Origin: an uncultured Blautia sp.
Lineage (GTDB): Bacteria; Bacillota; Clostridia; Lachnospirales; Lachnospiraceae
Length of the DNA stretch: 64,000 nt
Direction of reading: 5' to 3'
Assembly: GCA_934408705.1 (NCBI GenBank)
Contig: CAKRVL010000001.1
Span: forward strand, 1-64,000
In this document: positions 36,154 to 44,666 of the stretch, piece by piece
Layout of the letters: each line of letters opens with the position of its first letter
How positions within the stretch are numbered: the first letter of the stretch is position 1
Notes under the pieces: generated by a model
Seen by the model: only the letters and a program-made list of their open reading frames with translations
Database searches by the model: none
What the model was told of the DNA's origin: nothing
Program-made: the position numbers and the translations under genes

Positions 36154-38019
36154 GTGGAAAAGTCTATTATTAAAAAATATGAAAATAAATTTATATTTAT
36201 ATTTGTAGCAATAGTCATAGGATTATTTTTTTTCATTTATTCAAAAAATAAATTTTGGAGTTACACAGAAGAATGGAGTGCAAATAGCGCTTTACCACTA
36301 GAAGCTGAAAAGCAAGTAGTTCAGGAAGTAAGAGGCGAAGATAAAAAAATCTCTGCTCTTTCTATTTTATTTGGAACTTATGGAAGAGATAATATTGGAG
36401 ATTTGCAGGTGGATTTTTATGAAGATAATAATTTAATTAAATCCTGGAATTGCAAAACTGTTTTGTTAAAGGATAACCAATATCATAATTTTGAATTCGA
36501 TCGGGAAATTGAAGTGTCTTCTACCAAAAAATATCAGATTGTATTGAAAGATTCTTATGAAGGGAATAATGGAATTGCAATCTGGATTACTAATGATGAA
36601 AAATATGCTGAGCCACATATTTGTTTTAAATGGGGAGTCGTTGAAAAAAGACTTCAAAGAGTAATATATATATTCGCTGTAACATTGCTTATTATTGTAA
36701 TTTTGCTAGTGCTCAGTGGAATAAAAGAAACTGTAATAATGGCTACAATTCTTTTTTCTTTGGGATGCTTCTATTTATTAGGAAGCCCTCTAGGATCTAT
36801 TCCAGATGAACAAACGCATTTTTATAGAGCGTTTGAGATATCTTGTGGAAATTTACTTTCGCAGCATTTAGGAGAAACTGGTGCTGGCGGAAATACTTTT
36901 CCTGTGGAAGTGGCAAATTATGCAGATAGAAATGCTGAATTAGATTGGAATAATTTGAAAGAATATGAATTTACAAATGCGTCTCTTTATTCTCCAATTT
37001 CATATCTCCCACAGTTAATTGGTATAAAAGTAGCTCGATTGATAACAAATAAGGTGTTTTGGATATTTTATGGAGGACGTATAGGTAATTTTCTGGTTAG
37101 TGTGCTGCTACTTGTATTAGCAATATATTTTATTCCTTTTGGGAAAAGACTAATTTTTCTAATAATGGTATTCCCATTAACCTTGCAAGAAATAATATCA
37201 ATGTCTCCTGATGGATTTACTATTAGTTTGTCATTATTTTTGTTATCATATATACTTTACTTGAGTTATGAAAAAAATGAAATTAAATGGAATGAGATTA
37301 TCATTTTAGGGATTACTGGTGTTACCTTATCTTTGTGTAAGATTGTATATGTAGTTTTATTATTGCTTATATTTATGATTCCTGCTGAGAAGATTGGAAA
37401 TGCTAAAAAGAACTGGGGGGTAAAAGGTGCAATTGTAGGAGGAGCTATTTTAATAAATTTTGCGTGGTTGGCAATGGCAACAGATTATTTGGTCGAATTT
37501 CATGCAGGAGTAGATGTACCAGCACAGATTGAATACGTGATTAAACATTTATGGGAATATTATGAGATTGTTGTAAAAACAATTATGGATAATAGTAGTT
37601 TTTATATATCCACAATGATGGGATATGCATTAGGGGCATTAAATATAATTACATCTCCAATTGTATGGATCTCCTTTTTGTGTTTATTTCTATATGAAAT
37701 ATTAGGAGAAAATGATATTGAGGTATTGCCGCATAAATATGATTCTTTAATTTTGTTGTTTACTTTTTTGGGGGGAGTAGCGTTAATCGTAACTAGTTTA
37801 TATGTTCAATGGACACCATATCAAAATGATATTGTAATTGGAGTTCAAGGACGGTATTTTACTCCAATTATTGCAACATTAGCAATGTGGACAAAATTTT
37901 CATTGAGAAATAGACAAAATTATGTTGGTCTGGTATCAAAAAGAGGTTCTTATTACTACGTGTTGGTGCTTACTCTTAATGGAATCGCATTGTTGGACTT
38001 GGTATCTCATTATTTATGA
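36154..38019 (+). CDS. DUF2142 polytopic membrane protein (GT-C-like) with ectodomain
   Basis: About 621 residues. The GTG at 36154 follows GGAGG; a TTG at 36139 is the longer alternative. One N-terminal helix, then an extracellular domain (about residues 35-160; LSILFGTYGRDNIGDLQV) like that of the permease at 28212, then about ten membrane helices. The GSPLGSIPDEQTHFYRAFE motif (Asp-Glu before a helix) matches DUF2142, proposed GT-C transferases using lipid-linked sugars. Followed by GtrA, GT2 and DUF2304 genes, which would supply that donor. Confidence 0.8.
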   Translation: MEKSIIKKYENKFIFIFVAIVIGLFFFIYSKNKFWSYTEEWSANSALPLEAEKQVVQEVRGEDKKISALSILFGTYGRDNIGDLQVDFYEDNNLIKSWNCKTVLLKDNQYHNFEFDREIEVSSTKKYQIVLKDSYEGNNGIAIWITNDEKYAEPHICFKWGVVEKRLQRVIYIFAVTLLIIVILLVLSGIKETVIMATILFSLGCFYLLGSPLGSIPDEQTHFYRAFEISCGNLLSQHLGETGAGGNTFPVEVANYADRNAELDWNNLKEYEFTNASLYSPISYLPQLIGIKVARLITNKVFWIFYGGRIGNFLVSVLLLVLAIYFIPFGKRLIFLIMVFPLTLQEIISMSPDGFTISLSLFLLSYILYLSYEKNEIKWNEIIILGITGVTLSLCKIVYVVLLLLIFMIPAEKIGNAKKNWGVKGAIVGGAILINFAWLAMATDYLVEFHAGVDVPAQIEYVIKHLWEYYEIVVKTIMDNSSFYISTMMGYALGALNIITSPIVWISFLCLFLYEILGENDIEVLPHKYDSLILLFTFLGGVALIVTSLYVQWTPYQNDIVIGVQGRYFTPIIATLAMWTKFSLRNRQNYVGLVSKRGSYYYVLVLTLNGIALLDLVSHYL

Positions 38020-38041
38020 AGTGGAGAAAAAAATAGAAAAT

Positions 38042-38530
38042 ATGTTGAATAAAGGTATTATAAAGGCCGTATTAAATAGAGAAACTATTCTATATCTTGT
38101 TTTCGGCATTTTTACAACAATCGTAAATTTTGGAAGTTTTATCATATTTGAACATGTCTGCGGTGAAAAATTTTATCTTTGGGCAAATGTATGTGCTTTT
38201 ATTTGTGCTACATTATTTGCATTTGTGACAAATAAGAAATATGTTTTTCAAAGCGATTCCTGGAAATTCGTTGTCATTTGCAAAGAATTAATCTCCTTCT
38301 TTTCTGGAAGAATACTAACATTTTTAATTATAGAAGAACTTGGACTTTATATAGCGGTAGAATTTTTGAAAATGAAAAATATTAAAATTGCGATGTTTGA
38401 TGGAAAACTTATTGCAAAAATTATTTTAGCATTTGTTGCTGTATTAGCAAATTATATTTTTGGTAAATTTTTTGTGTTTAAAAGTAGTTGGGGGGATAAG
38501 AAAACGTATGAAAAAGGAACCAAACAGTAA
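38042..38530 (+). CDS. GtrA-family membrane protein
   Basis: About 162 residues; start taken at the ATG at 38042, though the site is weak. Four hydrophobic segments (YLVFGIFTTIVNFGSFIIFE, FICATLFAFVTNKKYVF, IIEELGLYIAVEFL, ILAFVAVLANYIFGKFFVFK) match GtrA/DPMS_TM. GtrA proteins are thought to flip polyprenyl-phosphate sugars across the membrane. It sits between the DUF2142 transferase and a GT2, completing a Gtr-like three-component system. Confidence 0.85.
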   Translation: MLNKGIIKAVLNRETILYLVFGIFTTIVNFGSFIIFEHVCGEKFYLWANVCAFICATLFAFVTNKKYVFQSDSWKFVVICKELISFFSGRILTFLIIEELGLYIAVEFLKMKNIKIAMFDGKLIAKIILAFVAVLANYIFGKFFVFKSSWGDKKTYEKGTKQ

Positions 38531-39215
38531 AAAATTAATAATTATTCCAGCATATAACGAAAGCGAAAGTATTAAAAAAACTGTTGAAGAAATACAGAAA
38601 AAAGCCAGAGATTTTGATTATATTGTTATCAATGATTGTTCCAAAGATGATACAAAGAAAATATGTGAAGAAAATGGATTTAATTTAATTAATTTGCCAA
38701 TAAACTTAGGAATTGGTGGCGCTGTACAGACGGGATATAAATATGGATATACTAACGGATATGAAGTCGCAGTGCAAGTTGACGGTGATGGACAACATGA
38801 TCCAGTTTTCTTAGTCAAAATGGCAGAGTTTATGAATGAACGCAATGCAGACATGGTAATTGGTTCACGCTTTATACAAAAAGAAGGATTTCAATCATCA
38901 GGAACCAGAAGAATGGGTATAAAATATTTTACAGTATTGATAAAAATGTTAACTAAAAAGAAAATCACGGATCCAACTTCAGGTTTACGTATGGTTAATA
39001 GAGATGTTATGAAAATGTTTGTGGATAGTTATCCAAAGGATTATCCAGAACCAGAAAGCGTTGTTGCTGTTTTGCGTCAAGGAAAAAAGGTAGAAGAACT
39101 CCCTGTAGTAATGAGAGCAAGGAGCGGTGGAGTTTCTTCAATTTCATTAAAAAAATCCGTATACTATATGGTTAAGGTTTCTCTCGCAATTTTAATAGAG
39201 AGAATAAGAAAGTAG
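38508..39215 (+). CDS. GT2 polyprenyl-phosphate glycosyltransferase (second copy)
   Basis: 235 residues from the ATG at 38508, with a GGGGG-containing site, overlapping GtrA by 23 bp. Motifs: IIIPAYNESESIKKT, INDCSKDDT, VQVDGDGQHDPVFL, GSRFIQ, DPTSGLRMVNRDVM. Clearly paralogous to the gene at 24167. Predicted to make the polyprenyl-phosphate sugar used by the DUF2142 protein after flipping by GtrA. Confidence 0.87.
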   Translation: MKKEPNSKKLIIIPAYNESESIKKTVEEIQKKARDFDYIVINDCSKDDTKKICEENGFNLINLPINLGIGGAVQTGYKYGYTNGYEVAVQVDGDGQHDPVFLVKMAEFMNERNADMVIGSRFIQKEGFQSSGTRRMGIKYFTVLIKMLTKKKITDPTSGLRMVNRDVMKMFVDSYPKDYPEPESVVAVLRQGKKVEELPVVMRARSGGVSSISLKKSVYYMVKVSLAILIERIRK

Positions 39216-39225
39216 GAATGAAAAA

Positions 39226-39579
39226 ATGATAACTATAAAAGCACAAATTATTATTGCAATATTTATTGTCATTGCATTGTATATTATTGTTAATATGATC
39301 AGAAAAAGACAGTTGGAACTAAAGTATGCACTAGCATGGTTATTGGTTGGGGTTGGAATTCTTGTATTAGATTTATTTCCCAATTTAATGATTGGAATTT
39401 CTAATCTGTTAGGAATTGTTCAACCAATTAATATGCTCTTTTTTGTGGGCTTTTGTTTTGCTTTATGTATTATTTTTGGACTGACGGTCGCAATTTCAAA
39501 AATGTCAGTTCGAATAAAAGAATTAGCACAAGAATTAGCTATATATAAAAAGCAGTACGAAGATGATCGAAACAATTAA
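39226..39579 (+). CDS. DUF2304 membrane protein (second copy)
   Basis: 117 residues, 10 bp after the GT2 gene. Three hydrophobic segments (IIIAIFIVIALYIIVNMI, YALAWLLVGVGILVLDLF, NMLFFVGFCFALCIIFGL) and a short charged tail. Same family and same neighbour as the protein at 24892. Confidence 0.8.
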   Translation: MITIKAQIIIAIFIVIALYIIVNMIRKRQLELKYALAWLLVGVGILVLDLFPNLMIGISNLLGIVQPINMLFFVGFCFALCIIFGLTVAISKMSVRIKELAQELAIYKKQYEDDRNN

Positions 39580-39685
39580 TACACAATATTAATTTTCGGG
39601 ATTGAGTTTCCTTAATTTAAAATATATGGGATAATTATGCCACTTGAACAGATGTGGCAAAAGATTCGACTAGCTAGTTGAACAT

Positions 39686-39748
39686 CCTCTTGCCCGTCGA
39701 TTGCCTATGTAGTAGAATAGAAATTACATAGGTAATCGGCGGTTTTTA
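39686..39748 (+). terminator. U-tract hairpin, repeat B copy 1
   Basis: CCTCTTGCC leads into a 20-bp stem (39694-39713 with 39723-39742, 17 Watson-Crick and 3 G-U pairs) over a 9-nt loop, then GTTTTT. The same layout with a different stem sequence recurs at 44564. The 3' T run makes a rho-independent terminator or attenuator likely. A smaller hairpin GCCAC/GTGGC lies upstream at 39638-39657. Confidence 0.65.
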
Positions 39749-39783
39749 GGTGTTTGGGAGTTTTTATATAGGAGCGTGTAATA

Positions 39784-41370
39784 ATGGGAAGATTTGTAAA
39801 TCCAGATAACAGTGCTTTTCAGGTTGCATTAAATTCCAGAATTTATGTAGATAAAACCGGATTGATTGAATATACGAATAGTGTTCTGGATACTACAGAT
39901 GCATATATTTGCAACAGTCGTCCACGAAGATTTGGCAAATCGTATGCAGCCAATATGCTTGCAGCATATTATAGTAAGGGTGCTGATTCGGAAAAAATGT
40001 TTTCGAATCTGTTAATTGGCAGTTCATCCGATTTTAAAAAGCATCTTAATAAATATGATTTAATTCATATTGATATTCAATGGTTTCTTGTAAACTGTAA
40101 AGAAACAAACAATATTGTCGCATTTATAACTGAAAGTGTACTGGATGAGGTTCGGGAAATTTATCCGGAATGCTTGAATTCCCAGGTAAAATCTTTACCG
40201 GATGCTCTTTCACGGGTTAAGAATCAAACTGGACAGAAATTTATTATTATAATTGATGAATGGGACGTCTTAATTCGTGATGAAAAGATTAATGAAAAAG
40301 TGCAAGATGAGTATATCAATTTTCTGCGAGGTATGTTTAAGGGAATCGAGCCTACGAAATATATCCAACTGGCTTATCTTACAGGAATTCTGCCTATAAA
40401 GAAAGAAAAAACGCAATCCGCAGTGAATAATCTGGATGAATTCACAATGCTTCAGGCCTATAATCTGGCTCCATTTATTGGTTTCACAGAAGAGGAAGTA
40501 AAACTCCTTTGTGATCAATATCATAGAGATTTCGAAAAAGTGAAAAAGTGGTATGATGGTTATTTGTTGGAGAACTGTCAGGTATATAATCCAAAAGCTG
40601 TTGTAAGTGTTATGCAGAAAGGGAAATTTAGAAGCTATTGGTCTGAGACCGGATCGTATGAAGTAGTAGTACCTCTCATAGGTATGGACTTCGATGGCTT
40701 GAAGAGTGCAATTATTGAAATGTTGTCAGGGATGAGTGTGGAAGTTGATGTTTCAACCTTCAAAAATGATCCTGCAAACATACAGAGTAAAGATGAGGTA
40801 ATAACATATCTGATCCATTTAGGATATTTGGGATACAATGAGGAAAATAGTACTGCATTTGTTCCAAACGAAGAAATAAGACAGGAATTAAGTAACGCAG
40901 TTAAAGATAATAATTGGGATGAACTTGTCTCATTTCAGAATAAATCCAGTGCTCTGTTAGATGCTACACTAACAGGAAATGAGGAAGTGGTAGCAGAAAC
41001 AATTGAAAAAATACATTCAGAATATGCTTCTGTTATTCAGTATAATGATGAAAATTCACTTAGCAGCGTACTTGCAATTGCTTATTTAAGTTCGATGCAA
41101 TATTATTTTAAACCCATTCGTGAGTTACCTACTGGATTTGGTTTTGCAGATTTCATATATATTCCGAAACCGGAATATGCAAACAGATATCCGGCGCTCG
41201 TTATTGAATTAAAGTGGGATAAAAATGCGAAAACTGCATTACAACAAATTAAAGATAAAAAGTATCCAAACTCAATCCTGAGTTATACAGGCAAAATTTT
41301 GCTTGTAGGAATCAGTTATGATAAGAAAAGTAAAAAGCATGAATGTGTGATTGAGAAATATAATAGTTGA
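39784..41370 (+). CDS. AAA-ATPase-like / PD-(D/E)XK nuclease family protein
   Basis: 528 residues with AGGAG upstream. N-terminal AAA-ATPase_like domain: IYVDKTGLIEY, a P-loop-like SRPRRFGKSYAANML, and Walker-B-like FIIIIDEWDVLIRD. C-terminal PD-(D/E)XK-like domain (PF08011/DUF1703): GFADFIYIPKPE, ALVIELKWDKNAK. Such proteins are abundant and often multicopy in anaerobic gut bacteria, with unproven roles possibly linked to mobile elements or defence. It interrupts the glycan genes and is flanked by the repeat B hairpin and IS remnants. Confidence 0.8.
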   Translation: MGRFVNPDNSAFQVALNSRIYVDKTGLIEYTNSVLDTTDAYICNSRPRRFGKSYAANMLAAYYSKGADSEKMFSNLLIGSSSDFKKHLNKYDLIHIDIQWFLVNCKETNNIVAFITESVLDEVREIYPECLNSQVKSLPDALSRVKNQTGQKFIIIIDEWDVLIRDEKINEKVQDEYINFLRGMFKGIEPTKYIQLAYLTGILPIKKEKTQSAVNNLDEFTMLQAYNLAPFIGFTEEEVKLLCDQYHRDFEKVKKWYDGYLLENCQVYNPKAVVSVMQKGKFRSYWSETGSYEVVVPLIGMDFDGLKSAIIEMLSGMSVEVDVSTFKNDPANIQSKDEVITYLIHLGYLGYNEENSTAFVPNEEIRQELSNAVKDNNWDELVSFQNKSSALLDATLTGNEEVVAETIEKIHSEYASVIQYNDENSLSSVLAIAYLSSMQYYFKPIRELPTGFGFADFIYIPKPEYANRYPALVIELKWDKNAKTALQQIKDKKYPNSILSYTGKILLVGISYDKKSKKHECVIEKYNS

Positions 41371-41372
41371 AG

Positions 41373-41521
41373 GCTTTTGGTTATTTTGAATATTGGTTGA
41401 CTGAGATTCCAAAACATGCAGACGATAAAAATACAGATTTCCTGGGAGAACTTCTGCTTTGGTAAAAAATACTGCCAGAGCATATCCGAAAGCCAAAGAA
41501 GGTAGAAGAAACAAGAATTTA
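41373..41521 (+). pseudogene. remnant of IS66 transposase C-terminus
   Basis: Reading from 41373 gives FGYFEYWLTEIPKHADD, then FLGELLLW, an in-frame stop, and KILPEHIRKPKK. This matches the conserved end of IS66-family TnpC proteins (TELPxHxDD, then FLxxLLPW and LP). Only about 49 codons remain and one is a stop, so it is a dead fragment directly after the AAA/nuclease gene. Confidence 0.6.
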
Positions 41522-41547
41522 ATTTTCCAGACAATGTCTGGAAAATT
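41521..41547. terminator. 12-bp palindromic hairpin
   Basis: AATTTTCCAGAC (41521-41532) pairs perfectly with 41536-41547 across a 3-nt loop. It could be the terminator of the vanished transposase gene or of the nuclease gene. Confidence 0.5.
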
Positions 41548-41555
41548 GGATAATA

Positions 41556-41843
41556 AGCCACCCTCACGGAGACTGAACCAATGCTATTTGATGCTAATTA
41601 TCAGGCAACTGCCTGTTAATTATAAATACAACTGAATAAATCACAGGTCATAATAATTGTCTGGTAATACAATGCTGTTTTCTTCCAGTTCAGGACGAGT
41701 TAACACATAATGCACATAGTCACACGTATCGTGTGCCAATTTCATTATAGGATAAATTTATATGAATGGCTTACCTTCCGTGAAGGTGGCTCTATTCATC
41801 CGTAATGGTGGCTCTGAATTCCCGTGCAGATGGTTCTATGTCA
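41556..41843. mobile_element. ends of a degenerate IS21-like element with 22-bp repeats
   Basis: AGCCACCCTCACGGA (41556-41570) is the inverted partner (14 of 15) of TCCGTGAAGGTGGCT (41777-41791). The right end carries three tandem 22-bp units at 41778-41799, 41800-41821 and 41822-41843, each of the form CCGTNNNGGTGGCTCT. Multiple short terminal repeats in opposite orientation at the two ends are typical of IS21-family elements. No transposase remains. The 550-bp gap 41371-41921 otherwise holds the IS66 remnant, a hairpin and a small minus-strand ORF. Confidence 0.5.
41641..41745 (-). CDS. small ORF, 34 residues, doubtful
   Basis: MKLAHDTCDYVHYVL followed by RPELEENSIVLPDNYYDL. The composition looks like real protein, but no ribosome binding site is visible and it lies inside IS debris, so it is probably a fragment of a lost gene. 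Confidence 0.25.
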   Translation of the reverse strand: MKLAHDTCDYVHYVLTRPELEENSIVLPDNYYDL

Positions 41844-41921
41844 CAGGAATATACAGCGTGAAAAGAAATATTTTTCAACTGACCGCTTTTTATAGTTAAA
41901 TTACTTGAGAGGATTATAATT

Positions 41922-43319
41922 ATGGTATTTAGTTCGGCAATATTTTTACTAAAATTTTTGCCAATAGTGTTTATAGCAAATTATGTTATAAAAGATGAGT
42001 ATTCTAATATACTGCTTCTTATTGCAAGTCTGGTATTTTATGCATGGGGAGAACCATATCTTGTTATTTTAATGATTATTTCTATTATATTTAATTGGAG
42101 AATTGGATTATTAATAGAAAAAAAGCAGGGAACACAAAGGAAAATATTTCTTTTTATTGGTGTCCTTTTGAATTTATGTGCGTTAGGATATTATAAATAT
42201 GCTGGATTTTTAATTTCTACTTTTAATTCCATTGTTGGAAAAGAAGTAATTTCTGTACCGCAGATTATATTGCCAATAGGAATTTCATTTTTTACATTTC
42301 AAGCTATTTCATACATTGCAGATGTATATAAGAAAGAAACAGAAGCTTCTGTTAGTATTGTGAATGTGGCGTTATATATTTCTTTTTTTCCGCAATTGAT
42401 TGCAGGACCAATTGTTAAATACAGAGATATTAATCGGCAAATAGAACAAAGGCAGATCGAATGGTCAGGAGTTGCAATTGGATTTAAACGATTTATTTAT
42501 GGACTCGCGAAAAAAGTCTTAATTTCCAACGTTTTAGGCCTATGTGTCGATTCAATATATGCATGCGATATTTCGAGAATTGGCGGCAAGACTGCGTGGA
42601 TAGGTGCTGTAGCATATACATTTCAGATATATTATGATTTTTCCGGATATTCTGATATGGCAATTGGATTGGGAAAAATGTTTGGATTTAATATACAGGA
42701 AAACTTTAATTATCCGTATTTATCCAGATCAATATCAGAGTTTTGGAGACGATGGCATATATCACTTGGAACTTGGTTCCGTGAGTATGTGTATATTCCA
42801 TTAGGAGGAAACCGGAAAGGGAAAATAAGAACGTACATAAATTTGGTGATTGTGTTTTTCTTAACTGGTTTATGGCATGGTGCAGATTTTTCATTTATAA
42901 TCTGGGGATTGTATCATGGCTTTTTCTCTATTATTGAGAGATTAGGGCTGAGAAAATATTTAGAAAAATCAAAAATTATTTCAAGAGTTTATTGTTTATT
43001 AGTTGTTAATTTTGGTTGGGTATTATTCAGAGCAAAAGACACTATTACAGGTATGAAGTATATATTTAGAATGCTTGTGCCCTGGAGATATTTAGATGTT
43101 TCTACTCCCATTTGGAAGTGGATCGATTCAAAAACAATTTTTATTGGAGTCTGTGCTGTGGTAGGCATGGGATTAGTGCAGAAATTGGTTCCGTCAGCTA
43201 TCTGTGATAAGTGGAAAAATTCTGTGTTTGAGGCAATATGGTGCACTGTTCTTTTGATATTATGTCTGGCAGCCATTGCAAGTAATACATATAATCCCTT
43301 TATTTATTTTCAGTTTTAG
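41922..43319 (+). CDS. MBOAT-family O-acyltransferase (AlgI-like)
   Basis: 465 residues, ten or more membrane helices. MBOAT/AlgI hallmarks: LPIGISFFTFQAISYI, YDFSGYSDMAIGLGKMFGF, FWRRWHISLGTWFREYVYIPLGG, and the catalytic His in FFLTGLWHGADFSFIIWG. It moves acetyl groups across the membrane for transfer to an exported glycan. The next gene encodes the extracellular DHHW partner. Confidence 0.92.
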   Translation: MVFSSAIFLLKFLPIVFIANYVIKDEYSNILLLIASLVFYAWGEPYLVILMIISIIFNWRIGLLIEKKQGTQRKIFLFIGVLLNLCALGYYKYAGFLISTFNSIVGKEVISVPQIILPIGISFFTFQAISYIADVYKKETEASVSIVNVALYISFFPQLIAGPIVKYRDINRQIEQRQIEWSGVAIGFKRFIYGLAKKVLISNVLGLCVDSIYACDISRIGGKTAWIGAVAYTFQIYYDFSGYSDMAIGLGKMFGFNIQENFNYPYLSRSISEFWRRWHISLGTWFREYVYIPLGGNRKGKIRTYINLVIVFFLTGLWHGADFSFIIWGLYHGFFSIIERLGLRKYLEKSKIISRVYCLLVVNFGWVLFRAKDTITGMKYIFRMLVPWRYLDVSTPIWKWIDSKTIFIGVCAVVGMGLVQKLVPSAICDKWKNSVFEAIWCTVLLILCLAAIASNTYNPFIYFQF

Positions 43320-43331
43320 AAAGGAAAGAAT

Positions 43332-44441
43332 ATGAGAAAGAAGGCTGGAACCAGAATTATTTTGGGCGTATTTTTTGTGATTATATGTTTTTCCTGGATA
43401 TTATGGCTTTTTTTAGGAAAGTATATTGATTCAGCAAATTATGAAAATCGTGTAATGTCATCAAAACCAGAGCTTTCATTAGAAAATTATGGAACTTATG
43501 CTGAGGAATATACTTCATATTTTGATGATAATATACCGTTTAGAAATTGTTTAATTACATTGAACTCTGCAATTGATTATTTTTTATTTAATCATTCATC
43601 AAATGATGAAGTTATTATTGGTAAAAATGATTGGCTTTTTTACTCAAATAAGCAAGATGGAGATTCTATTGGCTGCTATCAAGGGGAAAATCTGTTTTCT
43701 CAAGAGGAGCTTGTTAATATTGCTAATAATTGTATTGCACAGAGAGATTTTTTAAAATCGCAGGGAAAAGAGTTTGTAATCTTTATTGCTCCGAATAAAG
43801 AAAGAATTAATTACGAATATATGCCGGATATATATGGCAAACCGGCAGATATGTATCCCGCTTTGCAGGTCGTAGAATACCTTAAAGAAAATACTGATTT
43901 AAGAGTTGTTTATCCGTATACAGAGCTAATGAAAGCAAAAAAAGATATAAAACAAAATATCTGGTATAAAACAGATACGCATTGGAATATGATTGGAGGC
44001 TATATTGGAGCAAGCGCATTACTGAAGGAGCTGGGAATTGACATGCCTGCAATAGAAAGTGCGCAAATTACTATAAAAGAAGAGTGTAATAGATCTGGGG
44101 ATCTTGCCGGAATGCTCAATTTATCTAAAATGTTAGAGGAAAATGATGTGGAGTATTCATTAGAAGGATATGATACTCACAATATAGAATGTGACGAATG
44201 GGATTTCGATAAAGCATTGGTATATCATGCAGTTGGAGCAGATCCAAGAAAAATTTATGTTATGCGAGATTCTTTTTCATCACAGATGGCTCTTTATATA
44301 GGTTCGCAATTTAATGAAAGTTATTTAAGACATAGAAATTCATATTCATATAAAAATTTAAAGAAAGAAGATCCGGATATAGTTGTATATGAACTTGTAG
44401 AGCGATATGCTGATATTTTAGGTAAATTTTCGATAAAATGA
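43332..44441 (+). CDS. DHHW-family O-acetyltransferase partner (AlgJ/AlgX-like)
   Basis: 369 residues, 12 bp after the MBOAT gene. N-terminal membrane anchor (LGVFFVIICFSWILWLFLG), then an extracellular SGNH-like domain with KTDTHWNMIGGY (Asp-x-His-Trp) and the serine motif VMRDSFSSQM. Such proteins accept the acetyl group from the MBOAT partner and place it on the polysaccharide. This predicts that the surface glycan encoded here is O-acetylated. Confidence 0.88.
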   Translation: MRKKAGTRIILGVFFVIICFSWILWLFLGKYIDSANYENRVMSSKPELSLENYGTYAEEYTSYFDDNIPFRNCLITLNSAIDYFLFNHSSNDEVIIGKNDWLFYSNKQDGDSIGCYQGENLFSQEELVNIANNCIAQRDFLKSQGKEFVIFIAPNKERINYEYMPDIYGKPADMYPALQVVEYLKENTDLRVVYPYTELMKAKKDIKQNIWYKTDTHWNMIGGYIGASALLKELGIDMPAIESAQITIKEECNRSGDLAGMLNLSKMLEENDVEYSLEGYDTHNIECDEWDFDKALVYHAVGADPRKIYVMRDSFSSQMALYIGSQFNESYLRHRNSYSYKNLKKEDPDIVVYELVERYADILGKFSIK

Positions 44442-44563
44442 GAATAAAACTGGGAGAGTATGAGTATGAAAAAAATGTGTTGTTCTTTTTCACAGCAATA
44501 GTTTCAGAAAAAAAGACATTATCAAAAGAAAAATAAAATGAAATAGCACTTCCTGCGCCGGCT

Positions 44564-44626
44564 CCTCTTGCCCGCCGTTTCTCTATGTAGTAAAATAGTA
44601 ACTATATGGAGGAACGGCATTTTTTG
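44564..44626 (+). terminator. U-tract hairpin, repeat B copy 2
   Basis: CCTCTTGCCC again leads into a stem (44574-44591 with 44601-44618, 18 bp including G-U pairs), 9-nt loop and TTTTTT. Compared with copy 1 at 39686, the stem bases differ on both arms so that pairing is kept. Confidence 0.65.
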
Positions 44627-44666
44627 TGCAGGATCCCAGCTAATATGAGAAAGGAATCGTAACAAA

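Noticed and set aside
39784-41370. AAA/nuclease protein as a defence system
   Set aside because: The family is common and functionally unproven, and no partner defence gene is nearby; only the family assignment is kept.
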